A DNA stretch of 64,000 nt. Source: Pacificispira sp965223125 (lineage in GTDB: Bacteria; Pseudomonadota; Alphaproteobacteria; UBA8366; Aestuariispiraceae). The notes below the pieces were generated by a model. It saw only the letters and a program-made list of their open reading frames with translations, ran no database searches and was not told the origin of the DNA. The DNA lies in the NCBI GenBank assembly GCA_965223125.1, contig OZ244984.1, forward strand, positions 2,232,001 to 2,296,000. Direction: 5' to 3'. Numbering within the stretch: position 1 is the first letter of the stretch; every line of letters begins with the position of its first letter. The translations under genes and the position numbers were made by a program. Shown here piece by piece: positions 50,955 through 61,022 of the stretch.

Positions 50955-53558
50955 TTGGATATCGCCCTTTCTCTAATCAATAATGCGACGCTCGTTTTTG
51001 CCCTGTGCTTCGCGCAACGCTATTTTTCCCGACACTGGGAGCAGAAGACGCGGCTGACTGGTTTGATAACAGGTCTGATGTATGGCGGTTCGGCGATTGC
51101 GGCGATGGCAATGGCCTATCCGGTATCGGAGGGGCTGTTTTTTGACAGTCGAACCGTTCTGTTATCGATGGGGGCACTTTTCGGCGGCCCTATTGTGGCA
51201 GGTCTGTCCGCTGTCATTGCGGGAATCTATCGGCTGTATCTGGGGGGGGCGGGTGTCTATACGGGCATTCTCACGATCACTACGGCGATTGCGATGGGAC
51301 TGGCTTTTCGGCATGTCATCCGAGGGCAGGTCTTGAGATTGACCATTTTTCAAATTCTGGGTTTCGGTCTGGCCGTACATATTGCTTGCTTGCTCTGGTT
51401 TCCGTTACTTCCGATCCCATTCATTGATATTGTATTAAAAAAACTGGCACTTCCCTTCGTCGGTCTGTTGAGTCTGGCCACTCTCGCAATGGGCTTGCTG
51501 CTCAAACAGGTTCAGGAAATGTCGATGTTCGAATCGATCCTGAACGAAAGTCATGATCGCTTCAAACGTCTGTTCGACTCCACCGCCGCCGCCGTTCTGG
51601 AAGAAGATGTGTCCCAGGTCTATCGATCACTGGACCGGTTTCGCATGAATGGGATCACGGATCTGCGCGCACATCTGCAGCGCAATCCGGATCTTGTGGA
51701 TCGGCTGATTTCGGGGGTGCATGTAGTCAATGCCAATCCGTCAGCTCTCACGCTTTTTGGCGTGGAGAGTGTGGCGACCCTGAATACCCATAATGACAGA
51801 TTCTTTGGTTCTGATGCCCGTGGGAATTTCATCGACGTGCTCGGTGCTTTCTGGCGCGGTGATGAACGGTTTCAGGCGGAGACGACGTACAAGACCGCCG
51901 ATGGTCGGATTGTAGAGGTGCTGCTCGCTCTACCATTGCCCAAAAGTGAAGTCGCAGCCCGTCATGTTCCGGTCAGCTTTCTTGATGTCACGGGCCAACG
52001 TCAGATGGAGCGCGAAGCGGCCAGGGAGCGCTTGAGGCTGCAGGAAGTGCTCTGGGGCACAAATGTCGGCACCTGGGAATGGAACATCCAGACAGGCGAG
52101 ACTCGGTTCAACGAACGATGGGCGGAGATCATCGGCTATACGTTGGCGGAGCTTCAACCGACAACGATTCAGACCTGGAGTAAGCTGGCGCATCCGGACG
52201 ACCTTGCGAAATCCAATGCCATAATCGAGGAGGTTTTTTCCGGAAAGCGGGATTTCTATGAATGCGAGGCCCGCATGCGGGCGAAGGACGGGACCTGGAT
52301 ATGGGTTCTGGACCGGGGAAAGGTGGTCGCCCATGATGATCAGGGTCACCCGCTGCGCATGTCCGGAACGCATATGGATATCACGCACCGCAAGCAGGCG
52401 GAGGCTGAGTCCGAACGCCTGACCGCTGTGCGAGAAACCCTGCTGAGATGCCACGCCGAGATTCTGCGGGCCACCAATGAGGCGGACCTGCTGAACCGGA
52501 CGCTTGAAACTGTGGTGGAGGCACGCGGCTATTCCCTGGCCTGGTATGGCATTCCGGAAGAAGGCGGGGAGAAGCGGATCCGACCGATTGCGCAGGCGGG
52601 ACCGGCACGGGCCTATCTGGACGGGTTGGCCGTGCATTGGTCAGAGGATTCATTGGGGCAGGGGCCGAGCGGACGGGCGGTTCGAACGGGCCTTCCGCAG
52701 GTGACCGAAAGGACGGCCGATGACGCCGGATTTGAGCCCTGGGCGGCAAGAGCGGCCCGGCATGGCTTCAAATCCTCCGTGGCGGTACCGATGAAAATCG
52801 ATGGCAAGGTCGCCGCGGTCCTGAACATCTACAGCTCGGAAGACGGTGCCTTCGGGAAAGATGAATTGGCTCTTATCACCGAATTTGCGGACAATCTTGC
52901 ACTGGCGGTGCGGACACTGCGGTTACAGTTCGAATCTGCCCAGCTTCATTCCAGTCTGGAAGATTCGGCGATGGGGGCGGTGCGGGCGATTGCGTCCACG
53001 ATTGAAAAGCGCGATCCCTATACCAGCGGTCATCAGGTCGATGTAGCGACACTTGCCGTTGCGATTGGCAGAAAACTGGGATGGGACCGTTTCAAGCTGG
53101 AAGGGCTGAAACTGGGCGCGACGATCCATGATATCGGTAAGATATCGGTCCCTGCCGAGATTCTGAATCGACCCGGCAGACTGACCGAAAGCGAATTCGG
53201 AGTCATAAAAGCCCATCCCCAGACTGGTTTCGAGATACTGGAGAAAACGGACTTCCCCTGGCCGATCAAGGAAATGGTTGTTCAGCATCATGAGCGGATT
53301 GACGGTACCGGCTACCCCTATGGTCTGAAAGGCGATGAGATCATTGACGAAGCAAAGGTCCTGGCCGTCGCGGATGTGGTCGATGCCATCACGTCCCACC
53401 GACCCTATCGACCCGGTCGCGGTATCGATGTCGCCCTGGCGGAAATAGAGCGCGGCAGAGGGACGGCTTACGATCCCTCCGCCGTGGATGCCTGCCTCTC
53501 CCTGCTGCGGGACGAGCATTTTCAATGGGCACATGCCGGGTTTGGCCGGTCGAGCTAA
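50955..53558 (+). CDS. Membrane 5TM-PAS-GAF-HD-GYP cyclic-di-GMP phosphodiesterase-like sensor
   Basis: A large sensor of about 867 residues. A 5TM-5TMR_LYT membrane module covers roughly residues 1-190 (FFDSRTVLLSMGALFGGPIV, then RLYLGGAGVYTG). A PAS-like region to ~375 (VNANPSALTLFGVE), a PAS3 domain ~380-490 (GTWEWNIQTGETRFNERWAE; KLAHPDDL), a GAF domain ~500-650, and a C-terminal HD-GYP domain follow. The HD-GYP has IHDIGKISVP and HHERIDGTGYP, so metal and substrate residues are present and hydrolysis of c-di-GMP is expected. The start is set at TTG 50955, after AAGGGA; upstream TTG 50916 is possible. Neighbour 53588 encodes a receiver protein on the opposite strand. Confidence 0.88.
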   Translation: MDIALSLINNATLVFALCFAQRYFSRHWEQKTRLTGLITGLMYGGSAIAAMAMAYPVSEGLFFDSRTVLLSMGALFGGPIVAGLSAVIAGIYRLYLGGAGVYTGILTITTAIAMGLAFRHVIRGQVLRLTIFQILGFGLAVHIACLLWFPLLPIPFIDIVLKKLALPFVGLLSLATLAMGLLLKQVQEMSMFESILNESHDRFKRLFDSTAAAVLEEDVSQVYRSLDRFRMNGITDLRAHLQRNPDLVDRLISGVHVVNANPSALTLFGVESVATLNTHNDRFFGSDARGNFIDVLGAFWRGDERFQAETTYKTADGRIVEVLLALPLPKSEVAARHVPVSFLDVTGQRQMEREAARERLRLQEVLWGTNVGTWEWNIQTGETRFNERWAEIIGYTLAELQPTTIQTWSKLAHPDDLAKSNAIIEEVFSGKRDFYECEARMRAKDGTWIWVLDRGKVVAHDDQGHPLRMSGTHMDITHRKQAEAESERLTAVRETLLRCHAEILRATNEADLLNRTLETVVEARGYSLAWYGIPEEGGEKRIRPIAQAGPARAYLDGLAVHWSEDSLGQGPSGRAVRTGLPQVTERTADDAGFEPWAARAARHGFKSSVAVPMKIDGKVAAVLNIYSSEDGAFGKDELALITEFADNLALAVRTLRLQFESAQLHSSLEDSAMGAVRAIASTIEKRDPYTSGHQVDVATLAVAIGRKLGWDRFKLEGLKLGATIHDIGKISVPAEILNRPGRLTESEFGVIKAHPQTGFEILEKTDFPWPIKEMVVQHHERIDGTGYPYGLKGDEIIDEAKVLAVADVVDAITSHRPYRPGRGIDVALAEIERGRGTAYDPSAVDACLSLLRDEHFQWAHAGFGRSS

Positions 53559-53587
53559 CGCTATTATGAGACGTTCCGAATGCCGTC

Positions 53588-54202
53588 CTAGATCGGTTCC
53601 GGCTTCACATGCAGATTGTGATGGGCCTTCAGCAGCGCCGACCATTTTTTCCGACTGTCGGTGGTCGCCGCCTTGTCGACCATTTCGCCGTCAAACAGCA
53701 GCGCCAGGGTATTCTGGACCAGAAGGCGCGCGATCTGGTTCTCCTCGCGCGGGGCATGCCTGTGTTCCGGTCCGGCGTAGCTGCCGCTGATTACAAACTC
53801 CCTCGGGTAGTGGGCAATGTCGGTCAGGTGTTTCAGAATGCTGGCGGGGGAGATCGGCTTGCTGAGAATGGCGTCCACGCCGGCAAAGGAGAACCGCCTG
53901 GCATTCTCCATTGTCACAGCGCTTTCCGTCACCAGGATCGGCAGGAACGGGTCACCGTGAAATGTCTGGGTCCGCAAGGCACGGATGAGGGCGAAGATTT
54001 CGACTTCCAGGCCATCCACCTCGATCACGGCGGCATGGGGTTTCTCGGATCGGATCGCGGCCTGGAGTCGGTCCAGGTCAAAGACATGCTGGATGTTGGT
54101 GAACCCTTCCGCGCGCAGCATCGAGGTCATCGGATTGCCGATTTCCGGCAAGGGTTCGAAGAGAACCAGATTGATGCGGTCCAGGTGTAGGGGGCGGGTC
54201 AC
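53588..54202 (-). CDS. Receiver-domain protein with Glu at the phospho-site
   Basis: A 204-residue protein: CheY-like receiver (residues ~10-130) plus a 70-residue tail without a known output domain (EENQIARLLVQNTLALLFDG, KKWSALLKAHHNLHV). The conserved Thr92 (LVTESA) and Lys115 (LSKP) are in place, but the acidic pocket has a single Glu and the phospho-acceptor position aligns with Glu61 (PHAAVIEVDG). An Asp lies two residues later, so alignment needs checking. It may be a permanently active or phosphorylation-independent adaptor. The start is GTG 54202 with AGGGA upstream. It converges on the HD-GYP gene and is divergent from the aldolase gene. Confidence 0.78.
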   Translation of the reverse strand: MTRPLHLDRINLVLFEPLPEIGNPMTSMLRAEGFTNIQHVFDLDRLQAAIRSEKPHAAVIEVDGLEVEIFALIRALRTQTFHGDPFLPILVTESAVTMENARRFSFAGVDAILSKPISPASILKHLTDIAHYPREFVISGSYAGPEHRHAPREENQIARLLVQNTLALLFDGEMVDKAATTDSRKKWSALLKAHHNLHVKPEPI

Positions 54203-54341
54203 GGCGGGGTCCCTGACGGTTCATGGTCCTGCAAAGCCTATCCCATGCGGCGGGGCGTCGAAAGCATTTGATCCGGCGGGGATGTGGTATAGCGTTTCGC
54301 AACGAGGCGTGATCCGCAGCGGTGGTAGGAGGGGAAATTTC

Positions 54342-55112
54342 ATGGAAATACAGAAAAACGCATTCAAGGCCGCCCTGGCGGAGGGTCGTCTGCAACGGGG
54401 TCTGTGGAGCAGCCTGTGCAGTCCGCTGGTGGCGGAAATGCTGTCGCAGTCCGGTTTTGACTGGATCCTGTTCGATGCGGAACATTCCCCGATAGAAGTC
54501 GCCGGGCAACTGCCGCTATTGCAGGCCGCAGCGGTGGGAACCGCGTCACTCGCTGTGCGTCCGCCCTGGAATGACAAGGTCCTGATAAAGCGGGTGCTGG
54601 ATATGGGCGCGCAGACGGTGTTGCTGCCCTTCGTGCAGACGCCGGAGGAAGCGCAGGACGCGGTGCGGGCCTGCCGCTATCCGCCCCATGGGATTCGCGG
54701 TGTCGGGGGATCAACCCGCTCCAGTGCCTATGGCCGGGTGAAGGATTATGCCCATTTGGCCGACGATCAGGTCTGCGTCCTGGTTCAGGTGGAGACGGCT
54801 GAAGCTCTGGCACGCCTGCCAGAGATCGCAGGGGTGGAGGGGGTCGATGGCGTCTTCATCGGCCCGGCGGATCTGTCCGCCTCTCTCGGTCATCTCGGCA
54901 ATCCGGGGCATGAGGTCGTGCAGGTCGCAATTCAGAAGGCCGCAGAAACGATCCGCGCAGCGGGCAAGGCTCCGGGCATACTTGCCACATCTGCGAGGGA
55001 TGCGCGCCGTTATATCGACTGGGGTTTCCTGTTTGTTGCCTGTGGCATCGATTTGCGGATTCTCTCGCAGGGGGTCGATGATCTGCTGGCAGAGGTTGGA
55101 GCCGCTACTTGA
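54342..55112 (+). CDS. HpcH/HpaI-family aldolase
   Basis: Class-II (metal-dependent) pyruvate aldolase, 256 residues. FDWILFDAEHSPIEVAGQLP, AVRPPWNDKVLIKRVLDMGA, VLLPFVQTPEEAQDAVRACR, the QVETAEAL segment with the metal Glu, and GVFIGPADLSASLG with the metal Asp are all family hallmarks. The family cleaves 4-hydroxy-2-oxo acids from aromatic or sugar-acid breakdown, such as 4-hydroxy-2-oxo-heptanedioate or 2-keto-3-deoxy sugar acids. Specificity is not readable. AGGAGG lies 9 bases before the ATG. Its stop overlaps the 3' end of the convergent permease gene by 8 bases. Confidence 0.93.
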   Translation: MEIQKNAFKAALAEGRLQRGLWSSLCSPLVAEMLSQSGFDWILFDAEHSPIEVAGQLPLLQAAAVGTASLAVRPPWNDKVLIKRVLDMGAQTVLLPFVQTPEEAQDAVRACRYPPHGIRGVGGSTRSSAYGRVKDYAHLADDQVCVLVQVETAEALARLPEIAGVEGVDGVFIGPADLSASLGHLGNPGHEVVQVAIQKAAETIRAAGKAPGILATSARDARRYIDWGFLFVACGIDLRILSQGVDDLLAEVGAAT

Positions 55113-55968
55113 TTCCGGCGCGCATGAAGCTCTGCACGAACTGGCGCTGGAACAGCAGGAAGGCGATCAGCAAAGGCCCGGAGGTAATCAGCGTTGCTGC
55201 CGATATGATTGACCAGTCGATCCCCTGATCGACCGAGGTGAAGACCTGCAATCCGACGGTCAGCGGGCGTGTCTCGACCGAATTGGTGATCACCAGCGGC
55301 CAGAGGAAATTGTTCCAGTGGTGGCTGACGGAGACCAGACCGAAAGCGACATAGACCGGTTTTGCCAGTGGCACATAGACTCGCCAGAGCGTGCCGAGCG
55401 GGCTTGCCCCCTCGATCCGCGCCGCGTCGTCCAACTCCTTCGGTACCGATTTGAAAGTCTGGCGCAGCAGGAATATCCCGAAGGCTGATGCCATATAGGG
55501 CAGCGCGATACCCAGTGTCGTATCTATCAGGCCGAGATGCGACATGCTGCGGTAATTCTCCACAATCAGCACATCGGGCATGATCATCAGTTGCAACAGA
55601 ACCAGGATGAATGCCGTATCGCGCCCCCGGAACTCATAGCGCGCGAAGGCATAGGCCGCGAGGGTTCCGAGAATCAACTGTCCGATCAGGACCATGGTGA
55701 CCAGCGCGATGGTATTCAGCATGTATCGCCCGAACGGGGCGGCCTGCATCGCACGCTCAAAGTTCTCCAGCGTCAGCGGTGCCAGCAGATCGAAACGCAC
55801 TGCATAGGCACTGGGATGGAAGGCGGTCCAGACAGCATAGGCGAGCGGCAGGATCCAAAGGATCGCCAGGGTCCAGGCCCCGACTGTCACCAATCCGTCG
55901 GTTAGCCAATCCGGGCCGAACAGGTTGACCGGTCTGTCTTGCGGGATTGCCTGGATGTCATTGGTCAT
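55105..55968 (-). CDS. ABC transporter permease, UgpE/MalG-type
   Basis: A 287-residue inner-membrane permease with six TM helices. The cytoplasmic EAA loop is ELDDAARIEGASPLGTLWRV, followed by YVPLAKPV. The N-terminal region (LAILWILPLAYAVWTAFHPS) and the last helix (GPLLIAFLLFQRQFVQSFM) are typical of CUT1 carbohydrate permeases, nearest UgpE. Last gene of the regulator-ATPase-binding protein-permease-permease operon; its start overlaps the preceding permease by 4 bases. Confidence 0.92.
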   Translation of the reverse strand: MTNDIQAIPQDRPVNLFGPDWLTDGLVTVGAWTLAILWILPLAYAVWTAFHPSAYAVRFDLLAPLTLENFERAMQAAPFGRYMLNTIALVTMVLIGQLILGTLAAYAFARYEFRGRDTAFILVLLQLMIMPDVLIVENYRSMSHLGLIDTTLGIALPYMASAFGIFLLRQTFKSVPKELDDAARIEGASPLGTLWRVYVPLAKPVYVAFGLVSVSHHWNNFLWPLVITNSVETRPLTVGLQVFTSVDQGIDWSIISAATLITSGPLLIAFLLFQRQFVQSFMRAGIK

Positions 55969-56834
55969 CGGTAATGCACCCGCCGGTCGAGATAGAGGAA
56001 CTGGCCGATGGCGATTACCGCCAGTATAGCCAGCAGCACCATGGTCAGCGCGGCGGCATAGCCGGTGTCCCAGTATTTGAACGCGACCTCATAGATATAA
56101 TAGAGGAGCAGGGTCGAGGCATTGTCCGGCCCGCCCTTGGTCATTGCCAGTACATGATCGACCAGCCGGAAGGCACCGATCACGGCATTGATTGCGACGA
56201 ACAGCGTGGTTGGCATCAGCAGCGGGAATAGAATGCGCCGGAAATAGACCCATCGCCCGGCCCCTTCCAGGGTCGCGGCCTCGCGATAGCTGGGCGGGAT
56301 CTGCTGCAGGGCGGCCAGATAGAAGATCATGAAGAAACCGGCTTCCTTCCAGACCGCCACGATCATCAATGCCCAGAGTGCGCTTTCCTTCTGGCCCAGC
56401 AGGTTGGTTTCAGCGAATCCGAACGCGCCACCGATCTGGTTCAGCAGGCCATAGCCCGGCGTGTAGAAGAACAGCCAGATATTCGCCGCCGCCACCAGCG
56501 GCAGTACGGTCGGCGTGAAATAGGCCAGCCGCAGGAAGGCGCGCCCGCGCAGCTTGCCGTTGACCCACAGCGCCATGATCAGCGCAATCCCGATGGAGGT
56601 CGGAATGGTTCCCAGCGCGAAAAGCGTATTGTTCCAGAGCGCCTGATGAAAGACCGGATCGTCCAGCATAACGCGATACTGCTCCAGCCCCAGAAACTCT
56701 GCCGGTCGCCTGCCACGCGGTGTTGAATGCAGGCTGGACCAGAGAGTCATGAGGGCGGGCAGATGTGTGAACCCGACCAGCAGCACGGCGGCGGGCAACA
56801 GCAACAGCCATCCATGAATTGCGGTGCGGGACAT
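55965..56834 (-). CDS. ABC transporter permease, UgpA/MalF-type
   Basis: A 289-residue CUT1-type permease. LLPAAVLLVGFTHLPALMTL (first helix), FLGLEQYRVMLDDPVFHQAL (conserved before helix 2), then the EAA loop YREAATLEGAGRWVYFRRIL followed by FPLLMPT. Nearest UgpA. ATG 56834 is preferred over the adjacent ATG 56837 because of spacing from AGGA; the frame is open to 56981, but the extension has no TM pattern. It starts 73 bases after the binding-protein gene. Confidence 0.92.
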   Translation of the reverse strand: MSRTAIHGWLLLLPAAVLLVGFTHLPALMTLWSSLHSTPRGRRPAEFLGLEQYRVMLDDPVFHQALWNNTLFALGTIPTSIGIALIMALWVNGKLRGRAFLRLAYFTPTVLPLVAAANIWLFFYTPGYGLLNQIGGAFGFAETNLLGQKESALWALMIVAVWKEAGFFMIFYLAALQQIPPSYREAATLEGAGRWVYFRRILFPLLMPTTLFVAINAVIGAFRLVDHVLAMTKGGPDNASTLLLYYIYEVAFKYWDTGYAAALTMVLLAILAVIAIGQFLYLDRRVHYR

Positions 56835-56907
56835 CATTCCTGTGAAATCCTTGCGGCAATGGGCACCGGGGACGGCAGTGTGTTCCCGCCCCCGGCACGG
56901 ACTTGCA

Positions 56908-58197
56908 TCAGCGATAGGCACCAAGAATGCGGTCGGCTTCCGCCTGGGCATCCTGCATTGCCTGTTCCGGTGTTTTGGCACCGGTCAGGGCGGCCTGAAG
57001 CCCGTCGTTGAAGGCCTTCACGACACGCTGGTTCTCATGGGTGGACAGTTCCGCCTTGGCGAATTCCAGCTGGTCGCGAGCAACCGCCGCCGGTGGGAAG
57101 TCGGCCAGATAGGCCTTCATAGCATCGGTTCCCCAGGCTGCCGGGCTGGTGGCGACATAACCGGTCTTGATGCCCCAGTCGGCGGCCATTTCCGGCGTCG
57201 TCAGCCAGCGGATGAAGCGCAGGGCTGCGGTCCGCTCGGCTTCGTCGGCATGTTTGAAGAGATACAGGTTTCCGCCACCGGTCGGCGCGCCCGGACGCTG
57301 ATTGGCCGGAAGCCAGCCCACACCGAAATCAAAAGGTGCGTTGGTGCGTACATTGGTCAGGTTGCCGGTCGTGGTCCACATCATCGCGGTGCGGCCCTCG
57401 AAGAAATCCTTTGGCGTTGTGCCCCATTCGACGACACCCGCCGGATGCACGCCGTGTTTGGTCGACAGATCGACCCAGTATTGCAGCGCCTCGACGACTT
57501 TCGGATCGGCAAAATTGGTCTGATTGCCATCGGCATTGACCAGATCGACGCCATTTTGGATCGCCAGCCCCTGGAACAGCCAGTAGGGGAAGCCGGATGA
57601 CGGAATCTGGATACCATACTGGGTTACATTGCCCGACCCGTCCTTCTTGGTCAGTTTCTGGGCGAAGGCCAGTTGTTCGTCCCAGTTCTTCGGGGCGACA
57701 TCTGGATTGAGACCGGCTTCCGCGAAGGCGGCCTTGTTCCAGTACAGGACCGGGGTGGAGCGCTGGAAGGGAATGCCCCAGTTCTTGCCGTCCACCCTGC
57801 CGTTTTCCATGAAGGCCGGGTAGAAGCTCTCAAGCCAGGCCTTGTCTTCCGCCGACTTGACCACATCGTCGAAGGGGACGATGGCGTCTTCGTCATACAG
57901 CGTGAAGGTGTCGGTCGACAGCAGCACCGCCAGATGAGGCGGTTCGCCACCTTTCAGGGCGGTCAGCGTCTTGGTGATCGTGTCCTGATAGCTGCCGGCA
58001 TAGACCGGGCTGACCTTGATGTCCGGGTTGGCTTCGTTGAAGCGCGCGGCATAGTCGTCGATGATCTGGGTGATCGGCCCACCAACGGCGACCGGGAAAT
58101 AGAAGCTGAGTTCCGTCTGGGCCTGGGCGGCACCGGCGATGGTCGACAGACCGGCCAGTGTACCGGCGGCAAGCATTGTCCTGCGTATCCACGACAT
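56908..58197 (-). CDS. ABC transporter substrate-binding protein, UgpB-like
   Basis: A 429-residue periplasmic protein with Sec signal (RRTMLAAGTLAGLSTIAGAA, cleavage after AQA). The mature part opens TELSFYFPVAVGGPITQIID with YAARFNEANPDIKVSPVYAG, characteristic of UgpB-type CUT1 binding proteins; later segments include WNKAAFAEAGLNP and TGGGNLYLFKHADEAER. UgpB binds sn-glycerol-3-phosphate and its diesters; related proteins take other polyol phosphates or sugars, so the ligand is not certain. It lies 3 bases after the ATPase gene. Confidence 0.93.
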   Translation of the reverse strand: MSWIRRTMLAAGTLAGLSTIAGAAQAQTELSFYFPVAVGGPITQIIDDYAARFNEANPDIKVSPVYAGSYQDTITKTLTALKGGEPPHLAVLLSTDTFTLYDEDAIVPFDDVVKSAEDKAWLESFYPAFMENGRVDGKNWGIPFQRSTPVLYWNKAAFAEAGLNPDVAPKNWDEQLAFAQKLTKKDGSGNVTQYGIQIPSSGFPYWLFQGLAIQNGVDLVNADGNQTNFADPKVVEALQYWVDLSTKHGVHPAGVVEWGTTPKDFFEGRTAMMWTTTGNLTNVRTNAPFDFGVGWLPANQRPGAPTGGGNLYLFKHADEAERTAALRFIRWLTTPEMAADWGIKTGYVATSPAAWGTDAMKAYLADFPPAAVARDQLEFAKAELSTHENQRVVKAFNDGLQAALTGAKTPEQAMQDAQAEADRILGAYR

Positions 58198-58200
58198 TTC

Positions 58201-59346
<1,146 letters not shown>

Positions 59347-59349
59347 GGC

Positions 59350-60132
59350 TCAGCCCTCCCCATCGCCGAAGGGGGTGGCAACATGCAATTCGATACCCTG
59401 ATCCCTCAGCAGGTCGAGGATGTGCGGCGGCGGATCAGCATCGGTGAAAAGCGCATCGACATCGCCAATTCGCCCGCCACTGACCGCCGCGCGCCGCCCG
59501 AACTTGCTGTGGTCGGCGACCAGGAATTTCCGGCGGGCATTAGCGGCCAGGGCCTGACGGGCACGGACCTCGCCGGTCTCGAAATCCAGCAGGGTGCCAT
59601 CCTCCTCAATCCCGGCGGCACCGAAGATCGCATAATCGACGCGCCAGTCACGGAACAGCCGTTCCGCGCCGCTGCCGACAACATCGCGGTCAGCTGATCG
59701 CATCTGGCCGCCCGCGATCACGACCTCAAAGGTTGGATTGGTGGCGGCGACCAGTGCGGCATTCAGATTATTGGTAATGATGCGCAGATCTTCGTGCCGC
59801 AACAGGGCCTCGACGACCAGGGTCGGTGTGGTGCCGATACTGACGCCGACGACACTGCGATTGTCGATCCGGCGCGCAACCGTGGCGGCAATACGGCGCT
59901 TTTCAAGCAGATGGGTGGTGCTGCGCTCGTCATAGGGCCGGTTCTCGCGCAGCGGTGGAATGCCGACGCCGCCATGGTGCCGACGCAGCAATCCCTGATC
60001 ACAGAGCAGGTTCACGTCGCGCCGGATGGTCTGGGGGGTGACCGCGAACAGCTCTGCCAGCGCCTCGATGGAGGCAAAGCCTTCCCCCCGCACGAGGTCG
60101 AGGATGCGATTGTGACGGTCGATGACAAGCAT
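59350..60132 (-). CDS. DeoR/GlpR-family transcriptional regulator
   Basis: A 260-residue repressor. The DeoR helix-turn-helix is RHNRILDLVRGEGFASIEAL, AELFAVTPQTIRRDVNLLCD, with GLLRRHHGGV. The sugar-phosphate-binding domain has GVSIGTTPTLVVEALL, ITNNLNAALVAA and KFGRRAA. GlpR and its relatives respond to glycerol-3-phosphate or a related phosphate, which fits the UgpC-B-A-E genes that follow in the same operon. Two operator-like palindromes precede its ATG. AGGAG-like GGAGCC is 15 bases upstream, so the ribosome site is weak. Confidence 0.92.
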   Translation of the reverse strand: MLVIDRHNRILDLVRGEGFASIEALAELFAVTPQTIRRDVNLLCDQGLLRRHHGGVGIPPLRENRPYDERSTTHLLEKRRIAATVARRIDNRSVVGVSIGTTPTLVVEALLRHEDLRIITNNLNAALVAATNPTFEVVIAGGQMRSADRDVVGSGAERLFRDWRVDYAIFGAAGIEEDGTLLDFETGEVRARQALAANARRKFLVADHSKFGRRAAVSGGRIGDVDALFTDADPPPHILDLLRDQGIELHVATPFGDGEG

Positions 60133-60154
60133 GGTCGAGAAGCGGCTCCGAAAT

Positions 60155-60166
60155 GTTCATGTGAAC
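60155..60166. promoter_or_regulatory. Operator-like palindrome 1 upstream of glpR-like gene
   Basis: GTTCA-tg-TGAAC, 5-bp perfect arms, within ATGTTCATGTGAACTAT. It resembles the ATGTTCG...CGAACAT layout of E. coli GlpR operators. It sits 22 bases before the regulator ATG. Confidence 0.5.
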
Positions 60167-60176
60167 TATCGGTGCT

Positions 60177-60188
60177 TTCGATTGCGAA
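60177..60188. promoter_or_regulatory. Operator-like palindrome 2 upstream of glpR-like gene
   Basis: TTCG-attg-CGAA, centred 22 bases (two helical turns) from palindrome 1. Tandem operators at this spacing are common for DeoR-type tetramers. Confidence 0.5.
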
Positions 60189-60239
60189 CGGATGGCAACG
60201 CCGTGACTCTTTGATGAAGCCCGGTGAGATGTTGGATTG

Positions 60240-61022
60240 TTATGCTGCAGAACGCGAGGCGAGGCTGACGAAGGGCCGATCTGCCGCACCGCCAACCTGG
60301 ATATCGGTGCCATAGATCGCCGACAGGGTCGCCCGGTTGAGAACCATGCCCGGATCGCCCTGGGCTGCGACTTCACCATTTGCCAGCAGCACGATCCGAT
60401 CAGCGAAGGCGGAGGCAAGGTTGAGGTCGTGCAGGACCGCGATCACCCCGATCCCCTCAGCGGCGAATTGCCGGGCCAGCGCCATGACAACAGCCTGGTG
60501 GCCAAGGTCGAGACTGGCTGTCGGTTCGTCCAGCAGCAGATAGCGCGGCTGGTCCCCGACCGGACTGGACCGCAGTTGCGCCAGTGCGCGGGCGATGGAA
60601 ACCCGTTGGGATTCACCGCCGGACAGTCGTGTGACTGGACGGTCCGCCAGCGCCGTCAGACCGGCATCCCGCAGCGACCGGGCGACGATGCCGTGCCCGG
60701 ATGCCTGCGTGATGCCCGATAGCAGACCCATTTCCACCACTTCGGAAACGGTGAAGGCGAAGGGGATGGAGAAGGCCTGGCGCATGACGATCCGCAGCCC
60801 AGCCAGCGCCGACGGGGCATAGTCGGCGATAGCCACCCTGTTCAATGTCGCCTTTCCGCTATTCGGTGCGATATCGCCCGCCATAACTGCCAGGGCGGTC
60901 GATTTTCCGGCCCCGTTCGGTCCGACCAGGGCCGTGAAGCTGCCCGGTAGGACGTCGATGCTGATCCGGTCGAGGATGAGGCGGTCAGACAGGCTGACAG
61001 AAACGGTATCAAGGGCCAGCAT
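60240..61022 (-). CDS. hmuV: Haemin ABC transporter ATP-binding protein
   Basis: A 260-residue ATPase of the iron/haem/B12 class. Walker A GPNGAGKST, signature LSGGESQRVSIARALAQL, Walker B YLLLDEPTASLDLGHQ, switch His in VLHDLNLASAFAD. The C-terminal VLNRATLSAIYGTDIQVG is common in HmuV. ATG 61022 overlaps the hmuU stop (TGATG). It powers haem import with HmuU and HmuT. Confidence 0.94.
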   Translation of the reverse strand: MLALDTVSVSLSDRLILDRISIDVLPGSFTALVGPNGAGKSTALAVMAGDIAPNSGKATLNRVAIADYAPSALAGLRIVMRQAFSIPFAFTVSEVVEMGLLSGITQASGHGIVARSLRDAGLTALADRPVTRLSGGESQRVSIARALAQLRSSPVGDQPRYLLLDEPTASLDLGHQAVVMALARQFAAEGIGVIAVLHDLNLASAFADRIVLLANGEVAAQGDPGMVLNRATLSAIYGTDIQVGGAADRPFVSLASRSAA

